From NCBI GenBank assembly GCA_029817715.1, contig JARUPY010000353.1, positions 575,501 to 639,500 on the forward strand: a DNA stretch of 64,000 bases. The letters run 5' to 3'. This stretch comes from Melastoma dodecandrum (Eukaryota > Streptophyta > Magnoliopsida > Myrtales > Melastomataceae). A model generated the notes under the pieces. It was not told where the DNA came from. It saw nothing but the letters and a program-made list of their open reading frames with translations, and made no database searches. Shown piece by piece: positions 1-11,400 of the stretch. Position 1 is the first letter of the stretch. Each line of letters starts with the position of its first letter. The position numbers and the translations under genes were made by a program.

Positions 1-211
1 ATGACAGTGCGTCCATGCTCGATTCGCCCTTTATCCCGACCGCGACGTACACGCAGTTTTCTGGCAATTCGTCGACGTCATACGGAAACGAGCTTCTTCC
101 CCCGACTTCCTCCTCAATTGAATCCAACCGAGGCTGCTGTTCCTCTTCCAGTTCTTCCATGATCTCGCTCGTACGGAGTGGATAGTCTTGCGGATTCCCC
201 GCGGAAGCCAT
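1..211 (-). CDS. 5' end of a USP/U-box-type protein gene, cut by window edge
   Basis: An open frame runs from an ATG at 209-211 off the left edge of the window, giving the first 70 residues. The start is an acidic stretch rich in Glu, Gln and Asp, followed by the string NCVYVAVGIKGESSMDALS. A V-Y-V-A-V-G start followed by an S-S-M-D-A-L helix is typical of the universal-stress-protein domain that opens plant U-box/receptor-like kinase proteins of the PUB33/PUB35 type. In that family the domain precedes a coiled coil, a kinase domain and a U-box, all of which would lie outside this window. The family is an inference from a short stretch. A stand-alone USP protein is the main alternative. Confidence 0.55.
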   Translation of the reverse strand, partial: MASAGNPQDYPLRTSEIMEELEEEQQPRLDSIEEEVGGRSSFPYDVDELPENCVYVAVGIKGESSMDALS

Positions 212-1036
212 TGGGGGAATGACTAGTTTTCTTACAGAAGATGGTTGATAATGTGCCTCGGGCTATTTTCTTACAAGACAGACAAAGAACAGGGAGAAGA
301 AAGGGTTGTAGCTTTCCATTGAATTGACTTTTGTGAGTTCTTAGGACCCCACGAAAAGGGTTTACATCATCCCAACTTTTTTCACTTCACAATCAGACAG
401 GAAAGAGAAAAACAGACAAAACCCAACTTCTGCGAATCTCCACTCTTTTGCTGTCTGAATATGAGCCTTAGAATGAGAAAAGGAGAGAAGCGAACAAGGC
501 CTCTTTCCTGCTGCTGTGTTTGTGCTTCTGCTTCTTCACCAGATTCCGATGCATGAAAGTTACAGGATATGTCTTCGTCATACGATAGAACATCGTGGCA
601 CAACATGACCTCGTCCGATTCTTACGACGAAAAGGAATATCCGTATCCGTAGATGGAATATCTCCCTTTCACCTAGCCTCCAACCTTCAAGGTCAATGCT
701 TATTAAACTCATCCTGATGCTGCTGCAATCAAGACCTTTCCCCAACTGTTGACAAAATTCATTGTCATGGCTGGAGTTATATTCCCTTTGTTCGCAACGA
801 CAGCAATGCGGTTTTGCATTCGAGATGTCAGCCGACATGATGCACTCTTTAGAAGTGGGTTGACGCTGCTTAACTAGCGGTGAAGTGGTTGATACCCGGG
901 TCGAACAAAGTCGTCGGTTTACACCGAAAATTTTGAATTGATCGCGCCACGGACATTGCTACAAAAATGACTTGCTGAATTGCTAACTACTCCCTTTCCC
1001 TTAACAGTTCTACAGATGGAGATGACGAATTCAATC
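212..1036. other. Leader/intergenic stretch between the USP/U-box gene and the WEB gene
   Basis: This should hold the 5' leader and promoter of the minus-strand gene at the left edge and the 3' flank of the WEB gene. Two short overlapping minus-strand open frames (382-606 and 578-838) show no family features I recognise and are probably not genes. No repeat or RNA gene was seen. Confidence 0.4.
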
Positions 1037-2878
1037 CTAATCTTCAAAGATGCTGGAAGTTTCGGCTTCGTGCGCATTTTTCCGTCGCTTTGTAAGTTCT
1101 CCTTCGATTGCTGTCTTCGCAGCTTCAGCCATTTCCGCCTGCTTTAAGGCCAACTCTGTGGCGGCCTTTATTTCCTCTATCTCTTTTAGGATTGCATCCA
1201 CCCGGTTCTCTGTCTCGCTCTTTTTCACGGTGACCGCTTCCATCTGGAAATTTGCTGCGGCCAACTTCATCTCGGCCAGGTTATCAGATTCCTCGACCTT
1301 CCGGCTCATCGACTCAAAATGTTGCAATGGCATCTTGATCCATCCCCTGGCGGGGGACACTGAGGGGTCCACAGCGTCCCTTTTAGCGCTCATGCTCTTC
1401 ATCCTCTCGAGTGTGGCCTTTTCCGAAGTCTTCCTTGCCTTGGCCTCTTCCAGTGCTAATTCGAGCTGCCTCTTCGCTTCCTGCTCCGCTGCTCGGTGTT
1501 TTTCTGCTTCACGCTTTAGCTCTTCTACCGCTCTTCTGATCTCCTCTGCGTCCGCTTCATCATCTTCTGCTTTGCTTTGAGAATTGCCCATCATCGTGCT
1601 CGTCCTTTCTTGGTGGGCGGCGCCGCTCGCATCTCCTCTTGTCGGAATCTCCATCAATTTCGACTTACTGTTCTGTAACTCTGACTGGAGATGCATCGCA
1701 GCTGATTCAATCTCTCCTTCTTGCTCCTCTAACCACATGCGCTCTTTTTTCGCATTCTCCAATTCCTTCCCAAGAGATGTTATCAAATTCCTACAAGAGA
1801 TCTCTTCGTCTGCAACCTTTTGCAATGCCCTCGCAGCAAGATCGATGTCCATCATTATGGATTTCGCTGAGTCCATGTCAGACACATGCATCCTTTTCAT
1901 CTCTTCTTGTACTGCCTCGATCTCCTCGGTCATATCTGCGAGCCTCGACTCCAGAACCTTCACCTCTTGGGGATTGATCAACTCTTCCTTCAGGCACGTG
2001 ATTTTTCTCTCGGCTTCTTCCTTCGAGAACTTATACGCTTGGAGGCGTGCCTCTTTCTCTTCCACTATCTTGGCCTGCTCAACCTGTGCCTGACCTGATG
2101 TCGCCTTCAGGTGCTCGAGAGACCCCCGCATCATTCCAATCTGATCCGAGAGCTCGCTCGCCCTCTCCAAATTGATCTTGGCCGAACGCCTCGCTTCTGC
2201 TGCATGCTGAAAGGCCGTTGTCTTTGCCTCGAGCGCGGAATCAAAATCCTGCCGCATCTTCGCTAGTTCCTGCTTTGCAGCATCCAGCTCGGCTGCCGCC
2301 TCGCGGTATTGATCCCTGGTAGTACAGAGTTCCTTCTTCCAGGCAGCAATCCCGGCCTCGTTCTGGGACTTAACCCGTTCCAGATGCGTGGCCTTGTTCC
2401 TGACGGATTCGGTGGCTTCCATCGCCAGTTGCTTGGAATCGAGGGCCTTGTTGAGCTTAGCTGTCAGCTCCTGGACCGTTTTCTTTGCCTTGTCAAGTTC
2501 TCCGAGTGCCTTCGCCTTCGTGATCTCGGTGATCTCCAGGACCTGCTTGAACTTGTTCGTTTCTCTCTGCACCAAGAGGAGTTGTGTCTCCTTATCGAGC
2601 ACATTCTGCGTAAGACATCCGACAACGCAAAACCCGTCATCATGAGCAATTCCAATACCAAAATACCAGACGCTTGCATTATTCTCCATGAAGGATGCGG
2701 ATACCTCGGAAGAAGATTTGTTCCTCCTTATGGCAGGCTTGCCCTTGGTGGCAACCTCTCCAAACAAGCTAACAGCAGCCCGGACAGATTGGAAGGGAGC
2801 CCGGGTGTCAATCTCTCCGATCTCGACCCTTGGCGATTCAGAACCATTCGGGCTGTCCTTGGAGCGAATGTTCACCAT
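1037..2878 (-). CDS. WEB family coiled-coil protein (WEAK CHLOROPLAST MOVEMENT UNDER BLUE LIGHT 1-like)
   Basis: The gene is most simply two exons, 2705-2878 and 1037-2605, joined to about 580 residues. The 99-nt gap starts with GT after GAG and ends in GCAG. It is a multiple of three without a stop, so the frame also reads through it. Removing it restores the family sequence ...SSSENVLDKETQ.... Near the N-terminus (about residue 20) is the family signature VGEIDTRAPFQSVRAAVSLF (here IGEIDTRAPFQSVRAAVSLF), followed by some 500 residues of almost continuous Lys/Glu-rich heptad coiled coil. WEB proteins (DUF827) act in the cytosol in blue-light chloroplast photorelocation with PMI2/PMIR1. This copy most resembles the At5g55860 branch. 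The C-terminus stops shortly after the coiled coil, so the short basic tail seen in relatives is missing or on an unrecognised exon. Confidence 0.85.
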   Translation of the reverse strand: MVNIRSKDSPNGSESPRVEIGEIDTRAPFQSVRAAVSLFGEVATKGKPAIRRNKSSSEVSASFMENNASVWYFGIGIAHDDGFCVVGCLTQNVLDKETQLLLVQRETNKFKQVLEITEITKAKALGELDKAKKTVQELTAKLNKALDSKQLAMEATESVRNKATHLERVKSQNEAGIAAWKKELCTTRDQYREAAAELDAAKQELAKMRQDFDSALEAKTTAFQHAAEARRSAKINLERASELSDQIGMMRGSLEHLKATSGQAQVEQAKIVEEKEARLQAYKFSKEEAERKITCLKEELINPQEVKVLESRLADMTEEIEAVQEEMKRMHVSDMDSAKSIMMDIDLAARALQKVADEEISCRNLITSLGKELENAKKERMWLEEQEGEIESAAMHLQSELQNSKSKLMEIPTRGDASGAAHQERTSTMMGNSQSKAEDDEADAEEIRRAVEELKREAEKHRAAEQEAKRQLELALEEAKARKTSEKATLERMKSMSAKRDAVDPSVSPARGWIKMPLQHFESMSRKVEESDNLAEMKLAAANFQMEAVTVKKSETENRVDAILKEIEEIKAATELALKQAEMAEAAKTAIEGELTKRRKNAHEAETSSIFED

Positions 2879-3324
2879 CTCTTATCATACATAAACCTTT
2901 CTCTGTGGCCCCAAGAATGCCACGAAAAAATGTCGATGACGGACAATGACGTTGATCGGATCGGAGATTGAATATTCAAAACTTGGCCTTCTTTCGCTGT
3001 GCAAATCTAGATTGGTTTGGGGGGACATTTGGTCCTTCTTACATGTGTTCAGAGGATGTCCAAACCGTAAGAGCCTAAGTTTAGCTTTGTCGAGAGAGGA
3101 TTTCCTTCCTACCAGACATTGTTTCTTTGTTTAATCCTTTCCTTTGGATAAAAATGGTCTTCTAAAATTGGTTGTCTGGACACTCAGCTGTGTCCTTCCG
3201 TGCCCGAGCTTTGGCTTGATCCATCGAATTTAAAACCCAAAGACTTTGGAACTACCTATTGATGAAAATGGCAATTAGCCATCACGATCGATGTGTGCAA
3301 CTGTCGAATAACGATGTCTGTCAC
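2879..3324. other. Upstream region of the WEB gene
   Basis: Non-coding stretch between the WEB start codon and the CSLE pseudogene. It should carry the WEB promoter and leader on the minus strand. No clear TATA element, repeat or further gene was recognised. Confidence 0.35.
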
Positions 3325-4900
3325 TCTCTTTGGACTCTTCAACCTCTCTTCGAGACCAAATCTGGGAACTGGCTGTTCCTCTGCAGATTATATGCTGCCT
3401 CCATATTTGTCTGCAGCTGTTTCGTTCGTTTCCAGAGTGAAGCTGTTGCCACTGTACGAGAACTGGTCTCATAGGTTTATGTGGATTGGTTGCTCCTTGT
3501 GCGAGTGCACTTTCTTTGTCTTTAGGATTCCGACTGTTGTTGTGAGGTGGATTCGCTCCTATCGTCACACCTTCAAGGACAGTCTTTCTGAGAGGTCGGT
3601 GTACTTGTTCCTGTTATTGTTCTTCCCATTCTTGTGGGAACTTCATGGGGATGACGTTTTAGCAGACACGGACCACCGGTGGACATATTAGTGTGCTCAG
3701 TGGACCCAGTGATGGAGCCTCCGAGAATGGTGATGAGCACAGTGCTCTCTGTGATGCATATGATTACCCTCCGGATAAACCGAGTGACTTCCTCTCTGAT
3801 GATGGATGTTCCGACCTGACCTTCTACACGATGCTGTAGGCAGCCGGTTGCTCCAAGAAGTGGCTTCCCTTCTGTCACAAGATTGAGGCTGAACCCAGAT
3901 CGCCGTAAGCGTATTACAATAGTCCTAACGTACATATAGATGATCCTGCGAGGAAGAACGAGTGGAACTCCATCAAAATAAGGTTTTCTCTCTATCACAT
4001 GATCGATATTTGATGCGAAGCATCAGAACATTATGTTCCAGCTTTTTGTGTACTGCAGAATCTGTACGAGGAGATGGCCGGCCTTGATGAGGCGATCTCT
4101 AAGCTAACCCGAGTCCCGGATGAGATCAGAAAATCACACCAGACATTGCACTTACCTGCCTTGGTCCCTTTAGAGCGTCCCACTTTGTCGTCCCATCTCT
4201 ATGCCTTCTCTGGGGCATCTCCTCATTTCCTGAGGTAATCACGAATTCCATGCAGTCACCGTTCATTAGATTTTCTGGCGCCGAGAAGAGAATCACAGGT
4301 ATAGAGCCCATGGTGCTTACCATTCACTTACATCACCATTGCCGTCACACTGCATGACGCCATAGAATTCTTGTCATGTGAAGCCACGCTACTAGCGTGG
4401 TGGAATGGCCAGAAGATGTGGATGTCTAAGAGGACGAGCTCCTACTTGTTTGCCTTACTTGACAACATATTGAGGATAACGGGATTCACAAACTCTGCCT
4501 TCTCGATCACTGCAAAACACGCGGACGACGACGTATCAGAGAGGTATAAGAAGGAGATGATGGAATCGGGGCGGTCACGCCCAGGTTCACTATCATAGCG
4601 GCCGTAGCCTTGATCAATGCATTCTGCCTCATTGGAGGATTGACAAGGCCACTGATGCGAGGGCAACAGCTGCTGCAGCTTGTGATACAGATGATCTTGT
4701 GCACATCCATTGTGCTCATTAACTTGCCAGTGTATGATCGCCTTTTCTTCAGGAACGATTCGGGGAGGGTGCCCTGCTCGGTCACACTGACTTCCCTGAT
4801 CTTCTCATTGGTAGCTTGTAAAGAAAGATCAAGGCGAACTCGCGATTTGACTCTGGCCGAAACACTCTCCCCGTCACAAACAACAATTGATCTATGATTC
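3325..4900 (+). pseudogene. Decayed cellulose synthase-like E (CSLE) pseudogene
   Basis: Pieces of a CSLE-type glycosyltransferase lie in order on the plus strand but in different frames. At about 3342-3420 is the N-terminal PLFETK...RLYAASIFV segment. At 3545-3600 is a VRWIRSYRHTFKDSLSER segment before the catalytic domain. At 3670-3900 are the first catalytic blocks (PPVDIFVCSVDPVMEPP, then a DYPPDK..SDFLSDDGCSDLTFY stretch one frame away). At 4040-4130 is LYEEMAGLDEAISKLTRVPDEIRK. At 4385-4895 are the C-terminal membrane segments beginning LLAWWNGQKMWMSKRTSSYL. At least four frameshifts or stops separate them, including one near 4590. The central catalytic part (second Asp, QxxRW region) is absent. 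CSLE enzymes are Golgi or plasma-membrane GT2 transferases; this copy cannot encode one. Confidence 0.85.
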
Positions 4901-5421
4901 TTACAACAATTGTCCGGGAACAAGAAGTGTTTGAGAATATCAAATTAAAGCATCCTAGATTTATGATTCTTACAATAATCCCAACTTCAGAGTTCTCAGG
5001 ATGACATAACACAGTAGTTAATCATACATACAACCTTAAATCCTAAAGAGTAAGCAAACAAATATCAGTCAGCCTGATTCTCGGGGAAAAAGAAAAACAC
5101 AAGTAAAAACTATACAGAAAGCTAAGCCTGGAAAATTACAAGAAATCAGAAGAATGCCTGAACCACCATTGAGCACTGATTCGGCCTCCTTATAGGTCAA
5201 ATCACTGTAATCTACTTCCCAAGGAGTTGGGGGGAATTTGGCTGTCACAATCAAATCTAAAGTTACACCCACCTTGGTTGGGCTGTTTATTTCGACAAGA
5301 GGCGGGATCCGTCACTGAAAGGCGTCCAACGCCAATCCAGACGAACACAGCGATGAATTTCAAGGGAAATTTACATCCTTTTAAAGCTAAATCACTCTAC
5401 CTTAGTTAACTTCTTGTCGGG
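4901..5421. other. 3' flank between CSLE pseudogene and PDS5
   Basis: Non-coding. The right part (about 5000-5421) should be the 3' untranslated region of the minus-strand PDS5 gene. No further coding potential or repeat was recognised. Confidence 0.35.
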
Positions 5422-8400
5422 TCAGACTTCCCTCCTACCCGTTTCTTCCAACGTTTCTGCATCCGAGGTGACCGTGTCAGGAACAACAAGAGATGGACAA
5501 GAATGAAGGGGACAAGTGAAGCGGGTGGTAAGTACCAGGGGTTCGTCATCAGGGATTTCCTCTCCCTCTTCAGCAGAGGGAGACGTCACAGATAACTTGT
5601 TTGATTTGCCCTGGCTTTCAGATTCGCTCCCGTTGATCTTTCTCTTCTTTGGGTCTCTTTCTTCTTGGACGCTCTCTGGGGGCTCAGAAATCTCTTCCTC
5701 ACCCTGGGATTCCTGGGCATCAGGTGGACTGTCTGCATCGCTATGCCCCTCCTCGTCATCGGTTAGCACTGCAAACTGAGGGCTTCCTTCCAGCTCATTC
5801 ATCTGTTTTCTCTTAGTAAATGACCGGATTTTTTCATCCGATTCATCCCCAAGCATTTGGTCATCATCATTGCCTTCTTCCAAGGTTCGCTCTTCTATAC
5901 CTACAATCAAACCCGTCAAACTTTAAATTAAGGATTCACTTGAATCAAATGGCGAGCAGATATTGTTCCTCTTGCCCATTTTCCTGCTACAGCCGTGGAG
6001 GAAAGAGCATTTGCCCACCAAGACCCATCATCCCATACATTTCATGGAGTCCTTCATTCTTAACTCTGAATGTCATAGCATAGTCTGATTGCATGCCAAA
6101 CTAATAGCAGACAAAAGCAACACACGTGCTAGGAACTGAAATAAAGACTTCTCCACTGATAGCAATGAATAGATGAAATAACAATACACCAATTCTAAGT
6201 AAAACTATTCTGAGGGAGTTCTAAACACTGTCATGGCACATCTAAGTAAGAATAGTTACCAGCATCAATGACGTCATCTGCAGAAGAGGCCGTCTCAGCA
6301 ATTTCCGCATTAGAACCCCCTTTACCCTCCTCACTTGGGCTTCTTTCTTCCGGGCTGATTTTCTTTTTCTTTGGCATTTTCTTTGGAGTTCTTTTCCTTT
6401 TGACTCTGTGTATCAACAATTCTAATGAGGCAAAACATACCCACCAGGGCTTTAAACATAAGTTGATGAATGAACAATAAACTCACATCTTCTCCAAACT
6501 ATCGAGTCCTGGAGCGTTATCCAATATTTTATCTATCTTCTGATCAGGAGACCTGAAGATTAAGAACAAGGGAAATAAATTCATAACAAAATAAATGTAA
6601 TTCTCAAACTAGTTTCCCAGCGTTGCACCTGAACGCACACCCATCAATCAATCTCCCTTTGTACCAAAAAAAAAAAACTAGTTTCCCACTATGAAAACAA
6701 TTAGAAATGTACCAACAAGCTACAGGAGGAAAATAAGAAAAATACACAGCTCGTAGAACAATCTGGACAGATACGAACAATCTAGAGAAGGCTAAACATT
6801 AAAACTTACATTTTCTTCATAGCACTGGCCTTGAATGATTTTAATCTCTGCATTTAAGGGAATTTATTAGAAGAAAGAATTGCTTACAGACATGAAATAC
6901 TTTTTTTTGGTAGAAAGGGAGATTTGATTAGCTCGTGGCCAAAGCGTTTAGGTTACACCAAATGAAAGACTTACTATATGCCAAAACTAGCAAAGATAGG
7001 AGGAAAAAATGGAGGAATTATCTTACCTTTGCAGCCTTATGACCTTTATTCACTATCTCCCATTTTTCCTTCTCCAAATTGAGAATTTCAACGTCACCAT
7101 CATCGTAGAGAACCTTCAATAGTAACAAAAGCCAGTCAACCAGAATTACAAGCATAACACCCTGGTATTACTTAACACTTAGGATTTACATAAGTTAGGC
7201 ATCATTGAACCAAGTCAACCATGCCAACAGCAGTTTAATCATGGCCATATTTTACAAGTGCAAACATTGTGATAAACATACTGCCAGCCGAGAGAGCAGC
7301 CACAGATATGCTTGCGCGCTCATACATGTTGCAGAAAGAAAGAGAAGCAGCAACAACTTACAACGTGCCTACTTCTTGATAGGTCGTACGATTTAACTGT
7401 GCCTTCATAAAACCTGTTTATTTACATAGCAATCATTAAACGGGGAATTTGAGCCAATAATGTTGAACGAGCAACTTCAAACTAAAATAACCCTGCAAGG
7501 TCCATTTACAGGTGCATAGTAAATTTTGTTAAACGGAACAGATACTCACTGTTTATCCATTGGCCACCAAACTTTTATCCGACATCCAATTAAATCTTCT
7601 AGAAGATTGTCTTTTCTCGATGTGCACTGAATTGCAAAGGAATTTACAAAATAATGTAAGTATTTCTAGGTCGGTAAAGGCTGTGAAATCAAGTAGGCAT
7701 CAATTGGATTTACGTAAATAATTTCTAAAGTATCAGCTTCAGTCCAGCACTTTCCTAAGAGCAAAAGGAGATGAGCTCAAATATAATAAGTCTATTATAA
7801 TTGCAAACTCTACGACAACATGCACAGATTCCATCACCTTCCCAAGTTTGCTGCTTGAAGAATGAAGTGCAGAAGGCAACTCAAGCATCTAAATCAGAAG
7901 GTGCACAGGGGGAGAAGGATTAATTAGTTATTCACATCGCAAGCAGGTACAATAGTGCTAGACTCGTTAAAAACAAACCCTGACTCAGGATATATCATAT
8001 TACTTGTACCTTCGACAAACCAGACACAATTTTTCTTTTATTCTTTGGGGATTCCATCATGGTCTTCTGCTTACTGGTGCCAAACTTCTCGGGCTCCTTG
8101 AAAGCCTTAAACCACGTTAAAAGTAAACTGATTATAGTATAATGATCTTACAAAGGGCGAGGTGAGAAAACAAGACAACCCAATCAACTTGACATCATCA
8201 TCAAGTTCTTCTCCTTCATGTACCTTCGCATGATTCCTGGAAAAGCTTTTACTGGGTCGTTTGGAAGATGAAATAGAAGCCTTGGGGGAGCTTGCAGTTA
8301 ATAGTGCAGAGTCAGCGGAAAAGTCATCATCCCCCAACTCATTAGTGCCTGGATAAAGAACATAAACAATCACCAAAAGGCCAACTATACAGAGACAAAA

Positions 8401-11400
8401 AGACTTGTGAAGGGAGCTTCAACACACGTTTTAGTGATTTGGCAGTTCCATGGGCAATTGTAGACCTTCGTCTTTTGGGTATTTGACTGCGTGAGGCATC
8501 ACTGGCTTCACTTTTGTCACCATTTTGATAGTTAATCTCAGACTTGTTTTCTTTCTTGGGAAGTTTCTCATGACCATTTCTGGATTCTGGTTTATTACTT
8601 ACGTCCATCGTGTCTAAGTTTATTTGTCTGACCATGTTCAAAACGTCAAGATCTTTCTCCACCTTTGTTTCCTCAGGGAGAGACTTCCTTTTTTCATTCT
8701 TCCCCTTGGTTCTTCTAGATTTTAGTTGCTTCATCACTTTCTTCAGTGGCAATTCCTTTTCATCACTACCAGTGATCTTTTCATCTTCTTTCTCCGCAGT
8801 ATCGAAGTGTTTCTAGAATGATCCCGATGCACAGAGAGAGAGAAAATAGCAATCAGCAAATATAAATAAAGATGGAAGAAAATAAGAAATTTTGTAGGTT
8901 TTATTTCTCCAGAACATACACTGCTTTCTGTTCCCAATTCAAGCAATTCAAAGGGAGCCAATATGTTTTCATCTGCCAACCAAGTCTTGCCTTCACACAC
9001 CTGTCAGTGCAGTACATAGATATTAACTATCTCTGTGGTGGGAGCATTGGGTCTCAAACATTTCGTCAACAATTGAACAGTTTTGGATACCCAGAAGGTT
9101 GTTCTGTGTCGTAATGATCAAGAATAAAACGTCAGCTTAAAAGTAATATTTCATGTCATTGTTTTACTGTGAGATATGTACTTACTTTTACCTGACAGCC
9201 ACGAACACAGAAAATATAACAGCAAGATGGTTAAGTTTTTTTAATAAGAATAACAACTTACCTCAGTCTGGCCCTCGAGGATATCAATTAACCTGTAAAG
9301 CATTGAAGGCAAAGGAACAGCGGGAAGAGCTGTTGATAGATTGCCCTCGATGCCAGTCAACTTCTTCATAATAAATAATCCCAGGTCACAAAGAGCATAT
9401 GATTTCTGCCAAAGATGATCACTGGGTATCAGTCTTGGCTAAATATAGAACTTAATGCCCTTCCTTTTCACCCAAATAAAGTGGATGGGGGATTCTAGGA
9501 CATTGATCCATGCCCACATTTTTTTTGGCAAAGAACAGGAAGATACGATGCTGAGACTCGAGAATGATAACACGATATTATCCATACCTTTGTTTTAGAT
9601 ACATCAACAACATCCTCTGAGCGTTTAATATTTCGAAGCACAGAAATGATCAGAGAGACATTCTCCTTTTCCTTCTTTGAACCAGGTTCAGCCTTTCCAT
9701 CATCATCTCCATGAATTAGAGTTGAAAGAAAATAGTACAACTGCCTGAGCAAAGAAGACCAACTGGATTTAGGAACACATGAAATCACAACACCGGATTA
9801 CCAATTACAGGCACATCTTTCTGAGGAAACCAATAAATGAGTTCAATGTAGCCGACAACCTATTAGGATGCCCAGAATCTTTTACAGTATCTCAGAGAAA
9901 CATCATCTAAAGAGCTTGTAAACATCAGCAAGCTAACTCAAATCTCTAGTTATAGATGACATCACATTTTTTCATTTAACAGGACATGTGCTTCATTTAG
10001 GAAGGTAAGTCGTGAGACAAGAATTACTTTGAACGGAGAATTTTGAACATTATGAGAAAGTTATCTCGTCAAGCTGGTTTCGCCTAAAAATTGATTTTCC
10101 TTCCCTTTTCTGTAACTTCAAAACGTGAAGCTTAACTGCAAGCCCAATATAGAGAACTCACACCAACTCATTACCTACTATCATCAAATGCGTAGATTTA
10201 AGCATAACTTAGAAGCTCCCAAAACATAGGGAAAACCATTTTCTTATAAGAAACAGGGAAAAACTATAGTCATCATATAAAGTAACTAAAACACGAACAA
10301 TGTCTTATGAGAAATAGTAGCCCATTGTTTGATCAAAAGATTGAATTACCTATTAATTGTCTCAAAAGCCTGGATATCCTTGCATTCATCTACCTCAGGA
10401 CATGAATGATGAGCGAGACCATGTATCAGGAAAGGAAGAATGCCTTCTGGATAAGCAATAGAAGAGTTTACATCACTATGCACAGACTGTTGTCGTGATT
10501 TCAATTGATATTGCATCTGTATGATGTCCATCAGATTCTGCTTTTCCTGGTTTTGATCACCACAAATTCACAAGTTACTAAGCCATATATAGAAGATATA
10601 CCATCTCTATTGAAGGAAAAGGAAATCAAATTTTCCCTCCGAAAAGAGCAATCACCTCCTTCAATTCAGATTCCTTTAATTCGCCAGCACCAAAAGCGAA
10701 GGAACATGCATATCTGGCATCTAGCAGGTGGTCCTTAATATAGTGATGGATTTTACTCAGGAGACCCCTTCTAGCTTGAGGAAATTCACTCTACCGAAGA
10801 ACAAAGACAGAATTGTTGATAAGTGACCCATTAGAAACAAGACCAAAATAATGAAGTGTTCACATCGTAAATAATATAAACAGAAAATCAAAGATAGAAC
10901 AGAATTTTTTTGACGTGCAGATCATACCTGCGATGCTTGCAGAGTCAATTCAAAGATATCCAAAGGAATCTTATGTTCCCAACATTTTGCTAAACGGACA
11001 ATCGCTTTAGCAGCAGCCAATTTCATTTGGGCCCTATCAACTAAACTGGAGAAATAAAACACAGAAAATTCAAGCAATAGGAATAAAACATTTTTCTCTT
11101 TCCAAAATGCAGAAATAAAACAAGTAGCATCAGCAAAACCTTCCAAAATTTGCACGTCCAGCAAAATATTACCCACTCGTAACCCATGGAGTTACCTCGA
11201 TTTAAGTTTCTCAGAAACATCCCCATGTAGCAATACACTTTTCAAAGTTGCCAAGAGTTTATCAATATCAGGACGAAGATGGGCATCTTTTGAAGGCAAG
11301 TAACTTTTGACCAATGTTTTGAGACCATATATCTGTAGTTAAGTTTCAAAGGAAATAAATAAGTTGTAAAGACATGCAAATATCAGTCATCAACAAACGT

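Noticed and set aside
1050..2098. Long plus-strand open frames across the WEB gene
   Set aside because: Antisense shadows of a Lys/Glu/Ala-rich coiled-coil coding region; no domain and codon pattern fit the minus strand.
3573..3998. 141-residue minus-strand frame near the CSLE remnant
   Set aside because: It is antisense to the recognisable CSLE catalytic blocks on the plus strand.
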